This document shows positions 25,015 through 32,911 of a stretch of DNA of 41,800 nucleotides, piece by piece; the stretch's first letter is position 1; each line of letters begins with the position of its first letter. The position numbers and the translations under genes are program-made. The DNA comes from Clostridia bacterium (GTDB lineage: Bacteria; Bacillota; Clostridia; TANB77; UBA1234). The notes beneath the pieces are model-generated. The model was not told where the DNA came from, ran no database searches, and saw only the letters and a program-made list of their open reading frames with translations. The stretch is taken from assembly GCA_900765095.1 (NCBI GenBank), contig CAAFRB010000059.1, positions 1 through 41,800 on the forward strand, in the 5' to 3' direction.

Positions 25015-25713
25015 CTAGTTGTCAATCACACCACGCATTTTAAGCAAAGCCTTTTTCTCTATCCTAGATATTTGAACTTGTGAAGTTTTGTACAATTTAG
25101 CAATACTTCCTTGGGTCATATCTTTATAATACCTGCATATAATGACATTCTTTTCTTTTTCATCTAATCCATCAAGCAAAGAATTCACAGTCATTTTATT
25201 TAATAAATTATCATAGTCATTTACATTATCTTTTATTCTCTCACCAACAGTTACGCTATCTGCATCCTCTCCTATCTTTTTATCTAATGAATCAATTAAA
25301 GAAGTGGCATCAAGTGACATTAAAATTTCTTCCTTACTTAGATTCAACATTTTAGCAATCTCATCAATAGTCAAGTTCTCAAATTGAGTTTGACTTTTAA
25401 TTTCCTTCACTTTCACAGCAATTTCTTTTAATGAGCGACTAACTTTTATCATACCATCATCACGCAAAAAACGCCTTATTTCTCCAATTATCATCGAAAC
25501 AGCATAAGTCGAAAGTTGCGTATCAAAACTTGTATCAAACTTTTTCACAGCCTTTACAAAACCCATACAGCCAATCTGAAACAAATCTTCTAATTCATAC
25601 CCTCTATTACTAAATCTTTTTACTACACTCCAAACTAATCCTACGTTTTCATTTATTATTTCGTCCATTGCTTTAATGTCGCCCTCCTTAGCACGTAAGA
25701 TTAAACTTATCAT
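25015..25713 (-). CDS. sigF: RNA polymerase sigma factor SigF (SpoIIAC)
   Basis: First forespore-specific sigma factor. Regions visible in 232 residues: 2.1-2.2 (ENVGLVWSVVKRFSNRGYEL then EDLFQIGCMGFVKAVKKFD), 2.3-2.4 (FDTQLSTYAVSMIIGEIRRF), 3 (SLKEIAVKVKEIKSQ...LTIDEIAKMLNLSKEEI) and 4.2 (YYKDMTQGSIAKLYKTSQVQISRIEKKAL). The sequence alone could also fit SigG, but it directly follows spoIIAB with a 4-base ATGA overlap, the standard position of sigF. Its activity is held by SpoIIAB and freed by dephosphorylated SpoIIAA. Confidence 0.95.
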   Translation of the reverse strand: MISLILRAKEGDIKAMDEIINENVGLVWSVVKRFSNRGYELEDLFQIGCMGFVKAVKKFDTSFDTQLSTYAVSMIIGEIRRFLRDDGMIKVSRSLKEIAVKVKEIKSQTQFENLTIDEIAKMLNLSKEEILMSLDATSLIDSLDKKIGEDADSVTVGERIKDNVNDYDNLLNKMTVNSLLDGLDEKEKNVIICRYYKDMTQGSIAKLYKTSQVQISRIEKKALLKMRGVIDN

Positions 25714-26138
25714 AGTGCCTCCTTACCAATATGTTTTTTCATTTTCACTTTTGTACCAACATTTACTATAGACTCAACACTAAACTCATCCATAAAATTC
25801 TCCATTATAGTAAAGCCCATACCAGATCTATCTAATTCGGGCTTACTCGTGTAAAGTGGTTGCTTAGCAACCTCCAAATTTTCTATTCCTTTACCATAGT
25901 CGATAATTTCTATATCTATAGTCTTTTCGTATAGCTTACAATTTATATGTACAACACCGTCCTTGCCATCATAGCCATGAATAATACAATTAGTAACAGC
26001 CTCTGATACGGCAGTTTTTATATCAGAAATTTCCTCAAGAGTCGGGTCAAGCTGCGATGCAAATGCAGCAACAGCAATCCTTGCAAAAGCCTCATTCGAA
26101 GACTTACTTTTAAATTCTAATTTCATCTCATTATCCAT
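25710..26138 (-). CDS. spoIIAB: Anti-sigma F factor SpoIIAB
   Basis: Serine kinase and anti-sigma factor that binds SigF and phosphorylates SpoIIAA. GHKL-fold motifs are visible: N box SEAVTNCIIHGYDGK, G1 box IIDYGKGIENLEVAKQPLYT, and G2 box DRSGMGFTIMENFMDEFSV. 142 residues is the usual length. Its ATG overlaps the spoIIAA stop by one base and its stop overlaps the sigF start by four, giving strict translational coupling that helps keep the three proteins in balance. Confidence 0.97.
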   Translation of the reverse strand: MDNEMKLEFKSKSSNEAFARIAVAAFASQLDPTLEEISDIKTAVSEAVTNCIIHGYDGKDGVVHINCKLYEKTIDIEIIDYGKGIENLEVAKQPLYTSKPELDRSGMGFTIMENFMDEFSVESIVNVGTKVKMKKHIGKEAL

Positions 26139-26458
26139 TATTTCTCCTCCTTATCAACTAATGGAATTATTCTAAAAATGCCAACCATATTGAAAATCCT
26201 CTTAATCTCATCACTTATATTTATCATTTCTGCTTTCCCACCAAAACGAATTAATCTTTTATACCTTCCTATTATCATTCCAATTCCAGCACTGTCCATA
26301 AAATTTACGTTCTTGAAATCAAATATAAGTTTATTAGGCAAATACCTGTTAATCGCATCATCAGATTTTACAGCAATTTCACTACACGAATGATGATCAA
26401 TCTCACCTTCAAAGTTAATAGTTAGTGTCCTAATCTTTTCATCATAATTAGTAAGCAT
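26138..26458 (-). CDS. spoIIAA: Anti-anti-sigma factor SpoIIAA
   Basis: STAS-domain partner that releases SigF by capturing SpoIIAB; controlled by phosphorylation. The phosphorylated serine is in FMDSAGIGMIIGRYK, the family signature. 106 residues from the chosen start is typical. The frame extends upstream to 26494, but AAGGAGG lies about 10 bases before the ATG at 26458 (MLTNYDEKIR), so the longer form is unlikely. First gene of the spoIIA operon. A terminator for the upstream gene lies just before it, so the operon has its own promoter in the ~60 bases in between; I could not assign a convincing sigma-H box. Confidence 0.95.
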   Translation of the reverse strand: MLTNYDEKIRTLTINFEGEIDHHSCSEIAVKSDDAINRYLPNKLIFDFKNVNFMDSAGIGMIIGRYKRLIRFGGKAEMINISDEIKRIFNMVGIFRIIPLVDKEEK

Positions 26459-26519
26459 ATAATTATTTCCTCCTTTGTAAACTTTTATACACATCTTACA
26501 ATCTTTTCACTGAAAAGTT

Positions 26520-26565
26520 TGTCAAAAAAAGAACAGCATATTATATTTCAAATACACTGTTCTTA
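26520..26565 (-). terminator. Intrinsic terminator of the cysteine-rich gene
   Basis: On the minus strand AAGAACAG ... CTGTTCTT with a roughly 20-base partly paired loop, followed by seven U (26524-26530 region). It separates the cysteine-rich gene from the spoIIA operon. Confidence 0.75.
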
Positions 26566-26651
26566 ACATTTATAATTATTGAATTTACGAAGTGAAAAGA
26601 TTCAAAACCATTCACACAAATAGAAACTTCTTATTTTAAAATACTTACTCT

Positions 26652-27377
26652 TTATTTAGAAAGCTTATTCCAGCCTTCCAAGACTTCATCCTTAGTCTTG
26701 AAATAAGTATTATCTGTATAATTTTTTTGTTTTTTATTCAAAAAAGTTCTTAAAAGGAAATAGTCATCCGACTTAAATTTATAACCTAAACTTTTTAAAT
26801 ATCTGCACGAAAATATTTTACATCCAAGGCACTTTGTATCGCAACCAGTAGGTGTTAAATGCGGACATTCTCCAGTATATACTGGCATTCTATCATATTT
26901 TCTGTAATAAAAAGCGTAGCAACATCCCATCGTTGTATGCTTCGTTTTACATGCCCTTTGGCACGAACAAGCATCATCTTTGAAAGCACATAAATCTTTT
27001 TCCCTGAAAAGGTCATCAAAATAATCACAAGCAAGATCATATATATAACTGTTCCTCTGGTTAACATCTTGCATTGATAACACGTTGAAAAATTCTTTTA
27101 ATTCTTCACTTGCTGTTTCTTTCTTTACATAAACATAAGCTTCATCAGACTGCGGGTTCTTACTTACTTTCTCTTTATAATACCCAAATAAGTCCAGAAC
27201 ATTTTTCATAAATAAATCTGAGTTTGTTATTTTTGTACCATCTACTTCTAATTTGAATTTCTTAGTCTCGTTTATCTTTTTCTTAGCCTCTCTTATATTT
27301 TTCTTGCAAAGTACTTGTGCATCTATTCCGTCAATACCATCAAAGTTATCAACATTACACACTACGAATTTTATCAT
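26652..27377 (-). CDS. Cysteine-rich protein of unknown function
   Basis: I do not recognise this 241-residue protein. Twelve of its 14 cysteines fall within residues 117-191: C117, C130, C137, C139, C143, C152, C153, C171, C179, C183, C186 and C191. This includes CSCQRAC, MGCCYAFYY and TGCDTKCLGCKIFSC, enough for an iron-sulfur cluster or two or more zinc sites. The N-terminal ~110 residues are charged and look globular, with no signal peptide or membrane helix, so it is cytosolic. It follows valS in the same direction, with a ribosome site of its own (GGAG about 10 bases before the ATG) and a terminator after it. Confidence 0.7.
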   Translation of the reverse strand: MIKFVVCNVDNFDGIDGIDAQVLCKKNIREAKKKINETKKFKLEVDGTKITNSDLFMKNVLDLFGYYKEKVSKNPQSDEAYVYVKKETASEELKEFFNVLSMQDVNQRNSYIYDLACDYFDDLFREKDLCAFKDDACSCQRACKTKHTTMGCCYAFYYRKYDRMPVYTGECPHLTPTGCDTKCLGCKIFSCRYLKSLGYKFKSDDYFLLRTFLNKKQKNYTDNTYFKTKDEVLEGWNKLSK

Positions 27378-27405
27378 ATATTTTAAATCTCCTTTTCATA
27401 AATTA

Positions 27406-27441
27406 GTGACAGGTCTATAGTAAACACTACAGACCTATCAC
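27406..27441 (-). terminator. Hairpin after valS, probable weak terminator
   Basis: On the minus strand GTGATAGGTCT pairs with AGACCTGTCAC (27406-27441), extended by TAGT/ACTA. Only a poor U-run (TAATTTAT) follows, so part of the transcription may continue into the cysteine-rich gene. Confidence 0.55.
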
Positions 27442-27463
27442 ATTTTGCATGTTATGTCAACAT

Positions 27464-30085
27464 TTATTTTAAACTTTCTATTCTATCTAATGTCTTCTTC
27501 AATAGCTCTTCATATTTTTCCTTTTTAGCCTTTTCTTCATCTATCTTACTTTGTGGTGCCTTAGCAATAAAACCTTCATTAGATAGCATCTTTTCAACTC
27601 TCTTAATCTCGTTTTCATAAGTTAATTTTTCTTTTTCCAGTCTTTCAATTTCTTGAGCAATATCAACTAACTCATTAAATGGAATATATATTTCAACACC
27701 AGGAACTGCAAGGGAGATTGCATTGTCTGGTATATCTATTTTTTCGCCTTTGATAATAATATTATCTGCAGAAGCTAATTTTTCAATAAATCCTCTACCC
27801 TCTTCAATTGCTCTAGCATTTTTCGTTACAAATATCAAACTTGCTTTTCTTGATGGAGCAACATTCATATTAGCACGGATATTACGAACACCTTTTATTA
27901 TATCTTTTACTAATTCTATTTCTTCTTGCTCTGCCTTATATTCATTCTCCTCACTATACTTTGGCCACTCTGAAATCATAATGCTTTCATCATTATGTTT
28001 CAAATTCATATATATTTCTTCTGTTATAAATGGCATAAATGGATGCAATAATTTTAATGCAATTCTTAACACTTCATTTAGTGTATATAAGGCTTCATCT
28101 CTTGTTTCATTAGTCATATCATATAGTCTTGGTTTAATCATTTCAATATACCAATCACAAAGTTCATCACGAATAAAGTCCATAATCTTTTGAATAGCAA
28201 CACCAAATTCATATTTATCCATGCAATCTGTTACTTCTTTTACAACAGTATTTGCCTTTCCTATTATCCATTTGTCCTCAAGTGCAAGTTTATTTTTATC
28301 GCATTTTAATTCTGCATCACCAATGTTCATTATTGCAAATCTTGAAGCATTCCAAAGTTTGTTTGCAAAGTTTCTTCCTGCCTCAACTTTTTCAGGTAAA
28401 TATCTAGTATCATTTCCAGGTGCTGTTCCTTGAACTAGTGCATATCTAAATGAATCTGCTCCATACTCATCAATAACAACTAATGGATCAACACCATTTC
28501 CTAACGACTTAGACATCTTTCTACCAAGTTCATCACGAACTAATCCGTGTATTAAAACATGCTTAAAAGGAACTTTACCAGTATGTTCAATACTAGAGAA
28601 CAACATTCTTGCAACCCAGAAGAATATAATATCATAGCCAGTTACTAAAACATCTGTTGGGAAGAATTTCTCAAAATCAGGTGTTTTTTCAGGCCATCCA
28701 AGTGTTGCAAAAGGCCATAATGCTGAGCTAAACCATGTATCAAGTGTATCTTCATCTTGATGCATGTGTCCACCACATTTTGGACAAACCTTAACATCTT
28801 CTTCTGAAACAACCATTTCTCCACAGTCATCACAATAATATGCAGGAATTCTGTGTCCCCACCATAATTGTCTTGAAATACACCAATCTCTTACGTTATC
28901 CATAAAGCTGAAATATGTTTTGTCAAATCTTTCTGGAATGAATTTCATTTCTCCACTTCTAACAGCTTCATTAGCTGGTTTTGCAAGACCTTCCATCTTT
29001 ACAAACCATTGTTTAGAAAGTGCTGGCTCAACAGTATCATGACAACGATAGCATTTACCAACATTATGTGTATAGTTTTCAGTTTTCACTAAAGCACCAA
29101 GTTTCTCTAAGTCCTCTACAATAGTTTTTCTAGCTGTTAGTCTATCCATGCCTTCATACTTTGGAACAAGTCCATTCATTTTAGCATCATCAGTAAATAC
29201 CTTTATTACTTCCAAATTATGACGAAGACCAACCTCAAAGTCATTAGGATCATGTGCAGGAGTTATTTTAACAGCACCTGTTCCAAATTCTTTTTCAACA
29301 TAAGTATCTGCAACAATTGGTATTTCTTTATTCATTATTGGTAATACAACAGTTTTACCAATCAAATGAGTATATCTTTCATCATCTGGATGTACTGCAA
29401 CTGCTGTATCTCCAAGCATTGTTTCAGGTCTTGTAGTTGCAACTATAATCTCATCTTTTCCATCTGGTGTTTTATAAGCAATATGCCATAAATGACCTGC
29501 TTCCTCTTCATATTCAACTTCAGCATCAGAAATTGAAGTCAAACATTTTGGACACCAGTTAACCATTCTTTCACCTTTATAAATTAGTCCCTTATTATAT
29601 AAATCAACAAAAACTTTCTTTACAGCACGAGTTAAGTGTTCATCCATGGTAAAGCTTTCTCTTGACCAATCACAAGAAACACCCATTTTTCTAAGTTGCA
29701 TAAGAATTCTTCCACCATATTCTTTTTTCCATTCCCATGCTCGCTCTAAAAATTTTTCTCTTCCTAGCTCTTCCTTTGTTATTCCTTCTTCTCTCATTTT
29801 TGCAACAATCTTAGCTTCTGTTGCAATACTTGCATGGTCAACACCAGGAACCCAAAGAGTTTCATATCCTTGCATTCTTTTATATCTAACTATAATATCC
29901 TGCAAAGTATTATCCATACCATGTCCCATGTGAAGTGCACCTGTAATGTTTGGAGGTGGCATCACAATTGAAAAAGCTTTTTTATCACTTTTATTATTAG
30001 CTTCAAAATATCTTTTTTCTAGCCAATTATCATATATTCTTTGTTCAAAATCTTTTGGTTCATAAGTCTTTCCTAATATATTCAT
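27464..30085 (-). CDS. valS: Valine--tRNA ligase
   Basis: Charges tRNA-Val and edits misactivated threonine (class Ia). HIGH appears as HMGH in PPPNITGALHMGHGMDN, and KMSKS in GRKMSKSLGNGVDPL. The editing domain lies between them (IIVATTRPETMLGDTAVAVH, TPAHDPNDFEVG). Paired CxxC zinc knuckles (CRHxC-type and CDDCGE/CPKCGG) are present. The anticodon-binding domain and a C-terminal coiled coil (EIERLEKEKLTYENEIKRVE) complete the 873 residues, a normal length. AAAAGGAGAG lies before the ATG. It is controlled by the Val T-box at 30383-30629, about 300 bases upstream, with a broken mini-gene and a repeat between. Confidence 0.97.
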   Translation of the reverse strand: MNILGKTYEPKDFEQRIYDNWLEKRYFEANNKSDKKAFSIVMPPPNITGALHMGHGMDNTLQDIIVRYKRMQGYETLWVPGVDHASIATEAKIVAKMREEGITKEELGREKFLERAWEWKKEYGGRILMQLRKMGVSCDWSRESFTMDEHLTRAVKKVFVDLYNKGLIYKGERMVNWCPKCLTSISDAEVEYEEEAGHLWHIAYKTPDGKDEIIVATTRPETMLGDTAVAVHPDDERYTHLIGKTVVLPIMNKEIPIVADTYVEKEFGTGAVKITPAHDPNDFEVGLRHNLEVIKVFTDDAKMNGLVPKYEGMDRLTARKTIVEDLEKLGALVKTENYTHNVGKCYRCHDTVEPALSKQWFVKMEGLAKPANEAVRSGEMKFIPERFDKTYFSFMDNVRDWCISRQLWWGHRIPAYYCDDCGEMVVSEEDVKVCPKCGGHMHQDEDTLDTWFSSALWPFATLGWPEKTPDFEKFFPTDVLVTGYDIIFFWVARMLFSSIEHTGKVPFKHVLIHGLVRDELGRKMSKSLGNGVDPLVVIDEYGADSFRYALVQGTAPGNDTRYLPEKVEAGRNFANKLWNASRFAIMNIGDAELKCDKNKLALEDKWIIGKANTVVKEVTDCMDKYEFGVAIQKIMDFIRDELCDWYIEMIKPRLYDMTNETRDEALYTLNEVLRIALKLLHPFMPFITEEIYMNLKHNDESIMISEWPKYSEENEYKAEQEEIELVKDIIKGVRNIRANMNVAPSRKASLIFVTKNARAIEEGRGFIEKLASADNIIIKGEKIDIPDNAISLAVPGVEIYIPFNELVDIAQEIERLEKEKLTYENEIKRVEKMLSNEGFIAKAPQSKIDEEKAKKEKYEELLKKTLDRIESLK

Positions 30086-30105
30086 TTCATTCTCTCCTTT
30101 TAAAT

Positions 30106-30289
30106 TTATTTATTTATAAGCATAATTAAGCCACCGACCACGACAAGTCCAAAGCCTATTATCTTCATACCTAAAACAGTTGTATTTTCCTCTCCAAAAT
30201 TCAAATACTTTCGGACGAGTCTTCTTGCATCAAGCGACATAAACAGTCCGCCCAAGAATAATTAATCCACTAACAATATTTAAAATCAT
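30106..30289 (-). pseudogene. Frameshifted small two-helix membrane protein
   Basis: A start with a good ribosome site (AAGGAAG, 8 bases before the ATG at 30289) opens MILNIVSGLIILG but stops after 19 codons. The neighbouring frame carries on to 30106 with LFMSLDARRLVRKYLNFG, then VLGMKIIGFGLVVVGGLIML and INK. Removing one base in the GGGCGG run near 30250 would join them into a protein of about 63 residues with two membrane helices around a basic loop. Alternatively the second half could be made from the ATG at 30240 (44 residues). So it is either a recent pseudogene or a base-calling error. It lies between the Val T-box and valS. Confidence 0.55.
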
Positions 30290-30310
30290 ATCAACACTTC
30301 CTTATCCAAG

Positions 30311-30382
30311 AAAGATGAAAATCTTCGATTTTCATTCTTTCATTCCTCGAGAGTTTTCGCCTTAAAAGGAGAAAATCTCTCG
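30311..30382. repeat. Palindromic repeat family 1, copy B (complete, 72 bp)
   Basis: Two hairpins in tandem: AAAGATGAAAATC/GATTTTCATTCTTT (30311-30340) and CGAGAGTTTTC/GAAAATCTCTCG (30348-30382). Exactly the same length as copy C, and by hand alignment about 61 of 72 positions agree. On the minus strand it begins right after the U-tract of the valine T-box terminator. Confidence 0.85.
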
Positions 30383-30629
30383 AAAAAAAAGTAACCTCAT
30401 CCCAAAGGACGAAGTTACTCGCGTTACCACCTTAATTTATAGTATCTTATTAAAAAGATACTACCTCAAAACATTTAACGTATGTTATCCGTCATGACTT
30501 ACTAAACTCTGCCATGCAGCTCCCAAGCTACCTTCGATTAACATCACTAAGAAAAGCTTACACCCAACGGCTTTCCATCTCTTGTAGTTTGTTTTAATCT
30601 ACTCTTCTTGTTCACAGCCTTTTTACTAT
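30383..30629 (-). promoter_or_regulatory. T-box riboswitch with Val (GUA) specifier, controlling valS
   Basis: On the minus strand the leader ends in AAGGTGGTAACGCGAGTAAC (T-box/antiterminator). A terminator stem at 30390-30419 (AGTAACTTCGTCC with GGGATGAGGTTACT) follows, with eight U (30383-30390). The specifier region reads CGAAG-GTA-GCTTGGGAGC; GTA (30529-30531) is a valine codon, which agrees with valS downstream. Uncharged tRNA-Val would stabilise the antiterminator and allow transcription into the broken mini-gene and valS. Confidence 0.93.
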
Positions 30630-30635
30630 GTTGTC

Positions 30636-30664
30636 ATTATACAACAAAAAATATCAAAAGTAAA
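30636..30664 (-). promoter_or_regulatory. Sigma-A promoter of the Val T-box/valS transcript
   Basis: On the minus strand TTTACT (30659-30664), 17 bases, TATAAT (30636-30641). Confidence 0.8.
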
Positions 30665-30750
30665 CAAATTTATTTTAGTTGATTTCATGGCTCTTATTTT
30701 AGGACATAGAGAAAATCAATATGCTTTATGTAGCCATCTAGCAAGTGATT

Positions 30751-30981
30751 TTACTCATCAAATTCTACTGTTAAATAAAAACCTACATCACTAGCTTCTA
30801 TCTTTTTTATCCTACCTTCTTTTGATTTTAGTCTTTCAAAAAGCGGTATATTTGCAGACATTGCCACCGCTGGCTCTATCATATAATACCAACTAGAAGG
30901 TAGTTGTCCTTCGGTTACTTGAACTACATCCCCTTCTTTTACTAAATCTGGTCTTTCCATTTTAAATATTAATTCTCTCAT
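30751..30981 (-). CDS. Small hypothetical protein
   Basis: 76 residues, not recognised. It starts MRELIFKMERPDLVKEGDVV and ends in a beta-rich IKKIEASDVGFYLTVEFDE. No signal peptide, membrane helix or cysteines; predicted to be a small soluble beta-rich protein. AAAGGAG lies about 9 bases before the ATG, and coding appearance is good. It begins 50 bases after the exporter permease stop with no terminator between, so it may be the last gene of that operon, or stand alone. Confidence 0.65.
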   Translation of the reverse strand: MRELIFKMERPDLVKEGDVVQVTEGQLPSSWYYMIEPAVAMSANIPLFERLKSKEGRIKKIEASDVGFYLTVEFDE

Positions 30982-31030
30982 TTACAACATCTCCTTTACT
31001 TTTACATTCTATCACATAAAAAACAAAATG

Positions 31031-32215
31031 TTATTCATTTCTTAGTGCTTCTATTGGATTTAATGAAGCAGCTTTGTTTGCTGGGAATAATCCAAATATT
31101 ACACCTATAGAAACAGAAATTATAAACGCAGCAATTATCCACTCTTTTGAATATACCGGAGTTAGCTTATCTATTGCACCAACAACATATTTAATTATTA
31201 ACACTCCAAGTATAATTCCGATAATTCCACCTATCACAGTCAATAATAACGCCTCTATTAAAAATTGAATCATAATATCTTTTTTCTTTGCACCTATAGC
31301 TTTCCTTATTCCTATTTCTCTTGTTCTTTCAGTTACAGAAACAAACATAATATTCATTATTCCAATTCCGCCAACGACAAGTGAAATAGTTGCAACGCCA
31401 CCTATTATAAGCATCATTATTCCAGTTACACTGTCTAACATAGAAAGCATTGTTTCTTGAGTTATTATAAAATAGCTATCCTTATCTTTAAAAATACTAT
31501 AAAGATACTTTTCAACAGCCTGTGTTGCTAAATCGATTACATCTGAAGATGTAGCATTTGCAAGGAACATCGTAACAGTATTAACTTTAAGCGTTCTTTG
31601 TGCGACATTGACAGGTATTGCTACTATATCATCATCAGTACCATCAGCATCATTCATTGTAGATTTTAATACTCCGATGACTTTAAATTCTGTACCTTCT
31701 ATTTTTATACTCTCACCAAGAGCTTCCCTTGGATTATCAGGAAATAATTTTTTTGCAACAGCACTACCAAGTATCGCAACTTTGCTAGAATTTTCAAGGT
31801 CAGAGGAAGATAAATTTCTACCATAATCAAGTGTTAATCCATCTAGTTGTAAATATGTTTCATTGCCGCCAACAACTTGTGTTCTCTTATCATTGCCATT
31901 TTTTCCTCTTACTTGAACCCACTTTGTTATGAATGGTGATATAGATTCAATATACGCTGAACTTTCTGCGAATTTTGATAAGTCATCCAATTTTATAGAA
32001 TTTCTGGCAGACGTGTCCAATATCATCGCAGTAACTACATTAGAACCTAAACCTTGTATCATACTCGAAACAGTATTCATACAACTTTGAGCAAAACCAA
32101 CAGCAGCAATAACTGCAGCAACACCTATTATAACTCCAAGCATAGTCAATGCAGAACGCACCTTATTATTCCACACGCTTTTTACAGCCATTTTAAAAGC
32201 CATTAATACACTCAT
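31031..32215 (-). CDS. MacB-like ABC exporter permease
   Basis: Membrane subunit of a MacB/FtsX-type exporter that couples ATP hydrolysis to moving substrates at the outer face of the membrane. An N-terminal helix (ALTMLGVIIGVAAVIAAVGF) is followed by a large extracytoplasmic MacB_PCD-type domain (about residues 45-260). Three C-terminal helices form the FtsX domain (about 270-390), with the typical VGGIGIMNIMFVSVTERTRE and GIRKAIGAKKKDI between helices and IMIQFLIEALLLTVIGGIIG next. It ends SLNPIEALRNE, normal for the family. It starts 3 bases after the ATPase stop. 394 residues. Confidence 0.93.
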   Translation of the reverse strand: MSVLMAFKMAVKSVWNNKVRSALTMLGVIIGVAAVIAAVGFAQSCMNTVSSMIQGLGSNVVTAMILDTSARNSIKLDDLSKFAESSAYIESISPFITKWVQVRGKNGNDKRTQVVGGNETYLQLDGLTLDYGRNLSSSDLENSSKVAILGSAVAKKLFPDNPREALGESIKIEGTEFKVIGVLKSTMNDADGTDDDIVAIPVNVAQRTLKVNTVTMFLANATSSDVIDLATQAVEKYLYSIFKDKDSYFIITQETMLSMLDSVTGIMMLIIGGVATISLVVGGIGIMNIMFVSVTERTREIGIRKAIGAKKKDIMIQFLIEALLLTVIGGIIGIILGVLIIKYVVGAIDKLTPVYSKEWIIAAFIISVSIGVIFGLFPANKAASLNPIEALRNE

Positions 32216-32218
32216 ATT

Positions 32219-32899
32219 TTAATCCTCTTTTCGTTCATTCTCATATATTTTACCATCTTGTATACGAACCACTCTACTTGCTTGTTTTGCTACATCTGAA
32301 TCATGAGTGATTAAAATTATCGTATTACCTTTTTCATGCAAATCCTTAAATATTTGCATAACTTCTTTTCCTGCCTTAGAATCAAGATTTCCCGTTGGCT
32401 CATCAGCAAGTATTATTGGAGGATTTGTAATCAATGCTCTAGCAATTGCCACTCTTTGTTGCTGACCACCAGAAAGTTCTGTTGGATTGTGATGTATTCT
32501 TTCTCCTAATCCAACACTCTCCAAAGCTTTTTTAGCTCTTTCTCTTCTTTCCTTAGCAGGAACATTCAAGTATATAAGAGGCAATTCTACATTTTCAATT
32601 GCAGTAAGCTTTTGTATTAAATTAAATCCCTGAAATACAAAACCAATCTTATTATTTCTAATGTATGCAAGTTCATCGTCACTTTTCTTACTAACATCTT
32701 CTCCATCTAATATGTATTTTCCACTAGTCGGAACATCTAAACATCCAAGCATATTCATCAATGTAGATTTACCAGAACCAGAAGGACCTATAATAGACAA
32801 AAACTCATGCTTATCAACATGTAAAGAAACATCATCTAATGCAAACACTTTATTATCGCCTAATTCATATATCTTAAAAATATGTTCTAATTTTATCAT
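32219..32899 (-). CDS. ABC transporter ATPase of MacB/LolD type
   Basis: Cytoplasmic ATPase of the three-gene exporter. Walker A GPSGSGKSTLMN, Q-loop FVFQGFNLIQ, signature LSGGQQQRVAIARAL, Walker B IILADEPTGNLD with catalytic Glu, and H-loop ILITHDSD are all present. 226 residues, no fused membrane part. The MacB/LolD/FtsE subgroup is indicated by EPTGNLDSKAG and by the neighbours. It starts 12 bases after the adaptor gene stop. Confidence 0.95.
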   Translation of the reverse strand: MIKLEHIFKIYELGDNKVFALDDVSLHVDKHEFLSIIGPSGSGKSTLMNMLGCLDVPTSGKYILDGEDVSKKSDDELAYIRNNKIGFVFQGFNLIQKLTAIENVELPLIYLNVPAKERRERAKKALESVGLGERIHHNPTELSGGQQQRVAIARALITNPPIILADEPTGNLDSKAGKEVMQIFKDLHEKGNTIILITHDSDVAKQASRVVRIQDGKIYENERKED

Positions 32900-32911
32900 A
32901 CTATCTCACCC

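Noticed and set aside
26459..26494. Longer SpoIIAA starting at 26494
   Set aside because: AAGGAGG lies inside the would-be extension and serves the ATG at 26458; the shorter protein has the usual family length.
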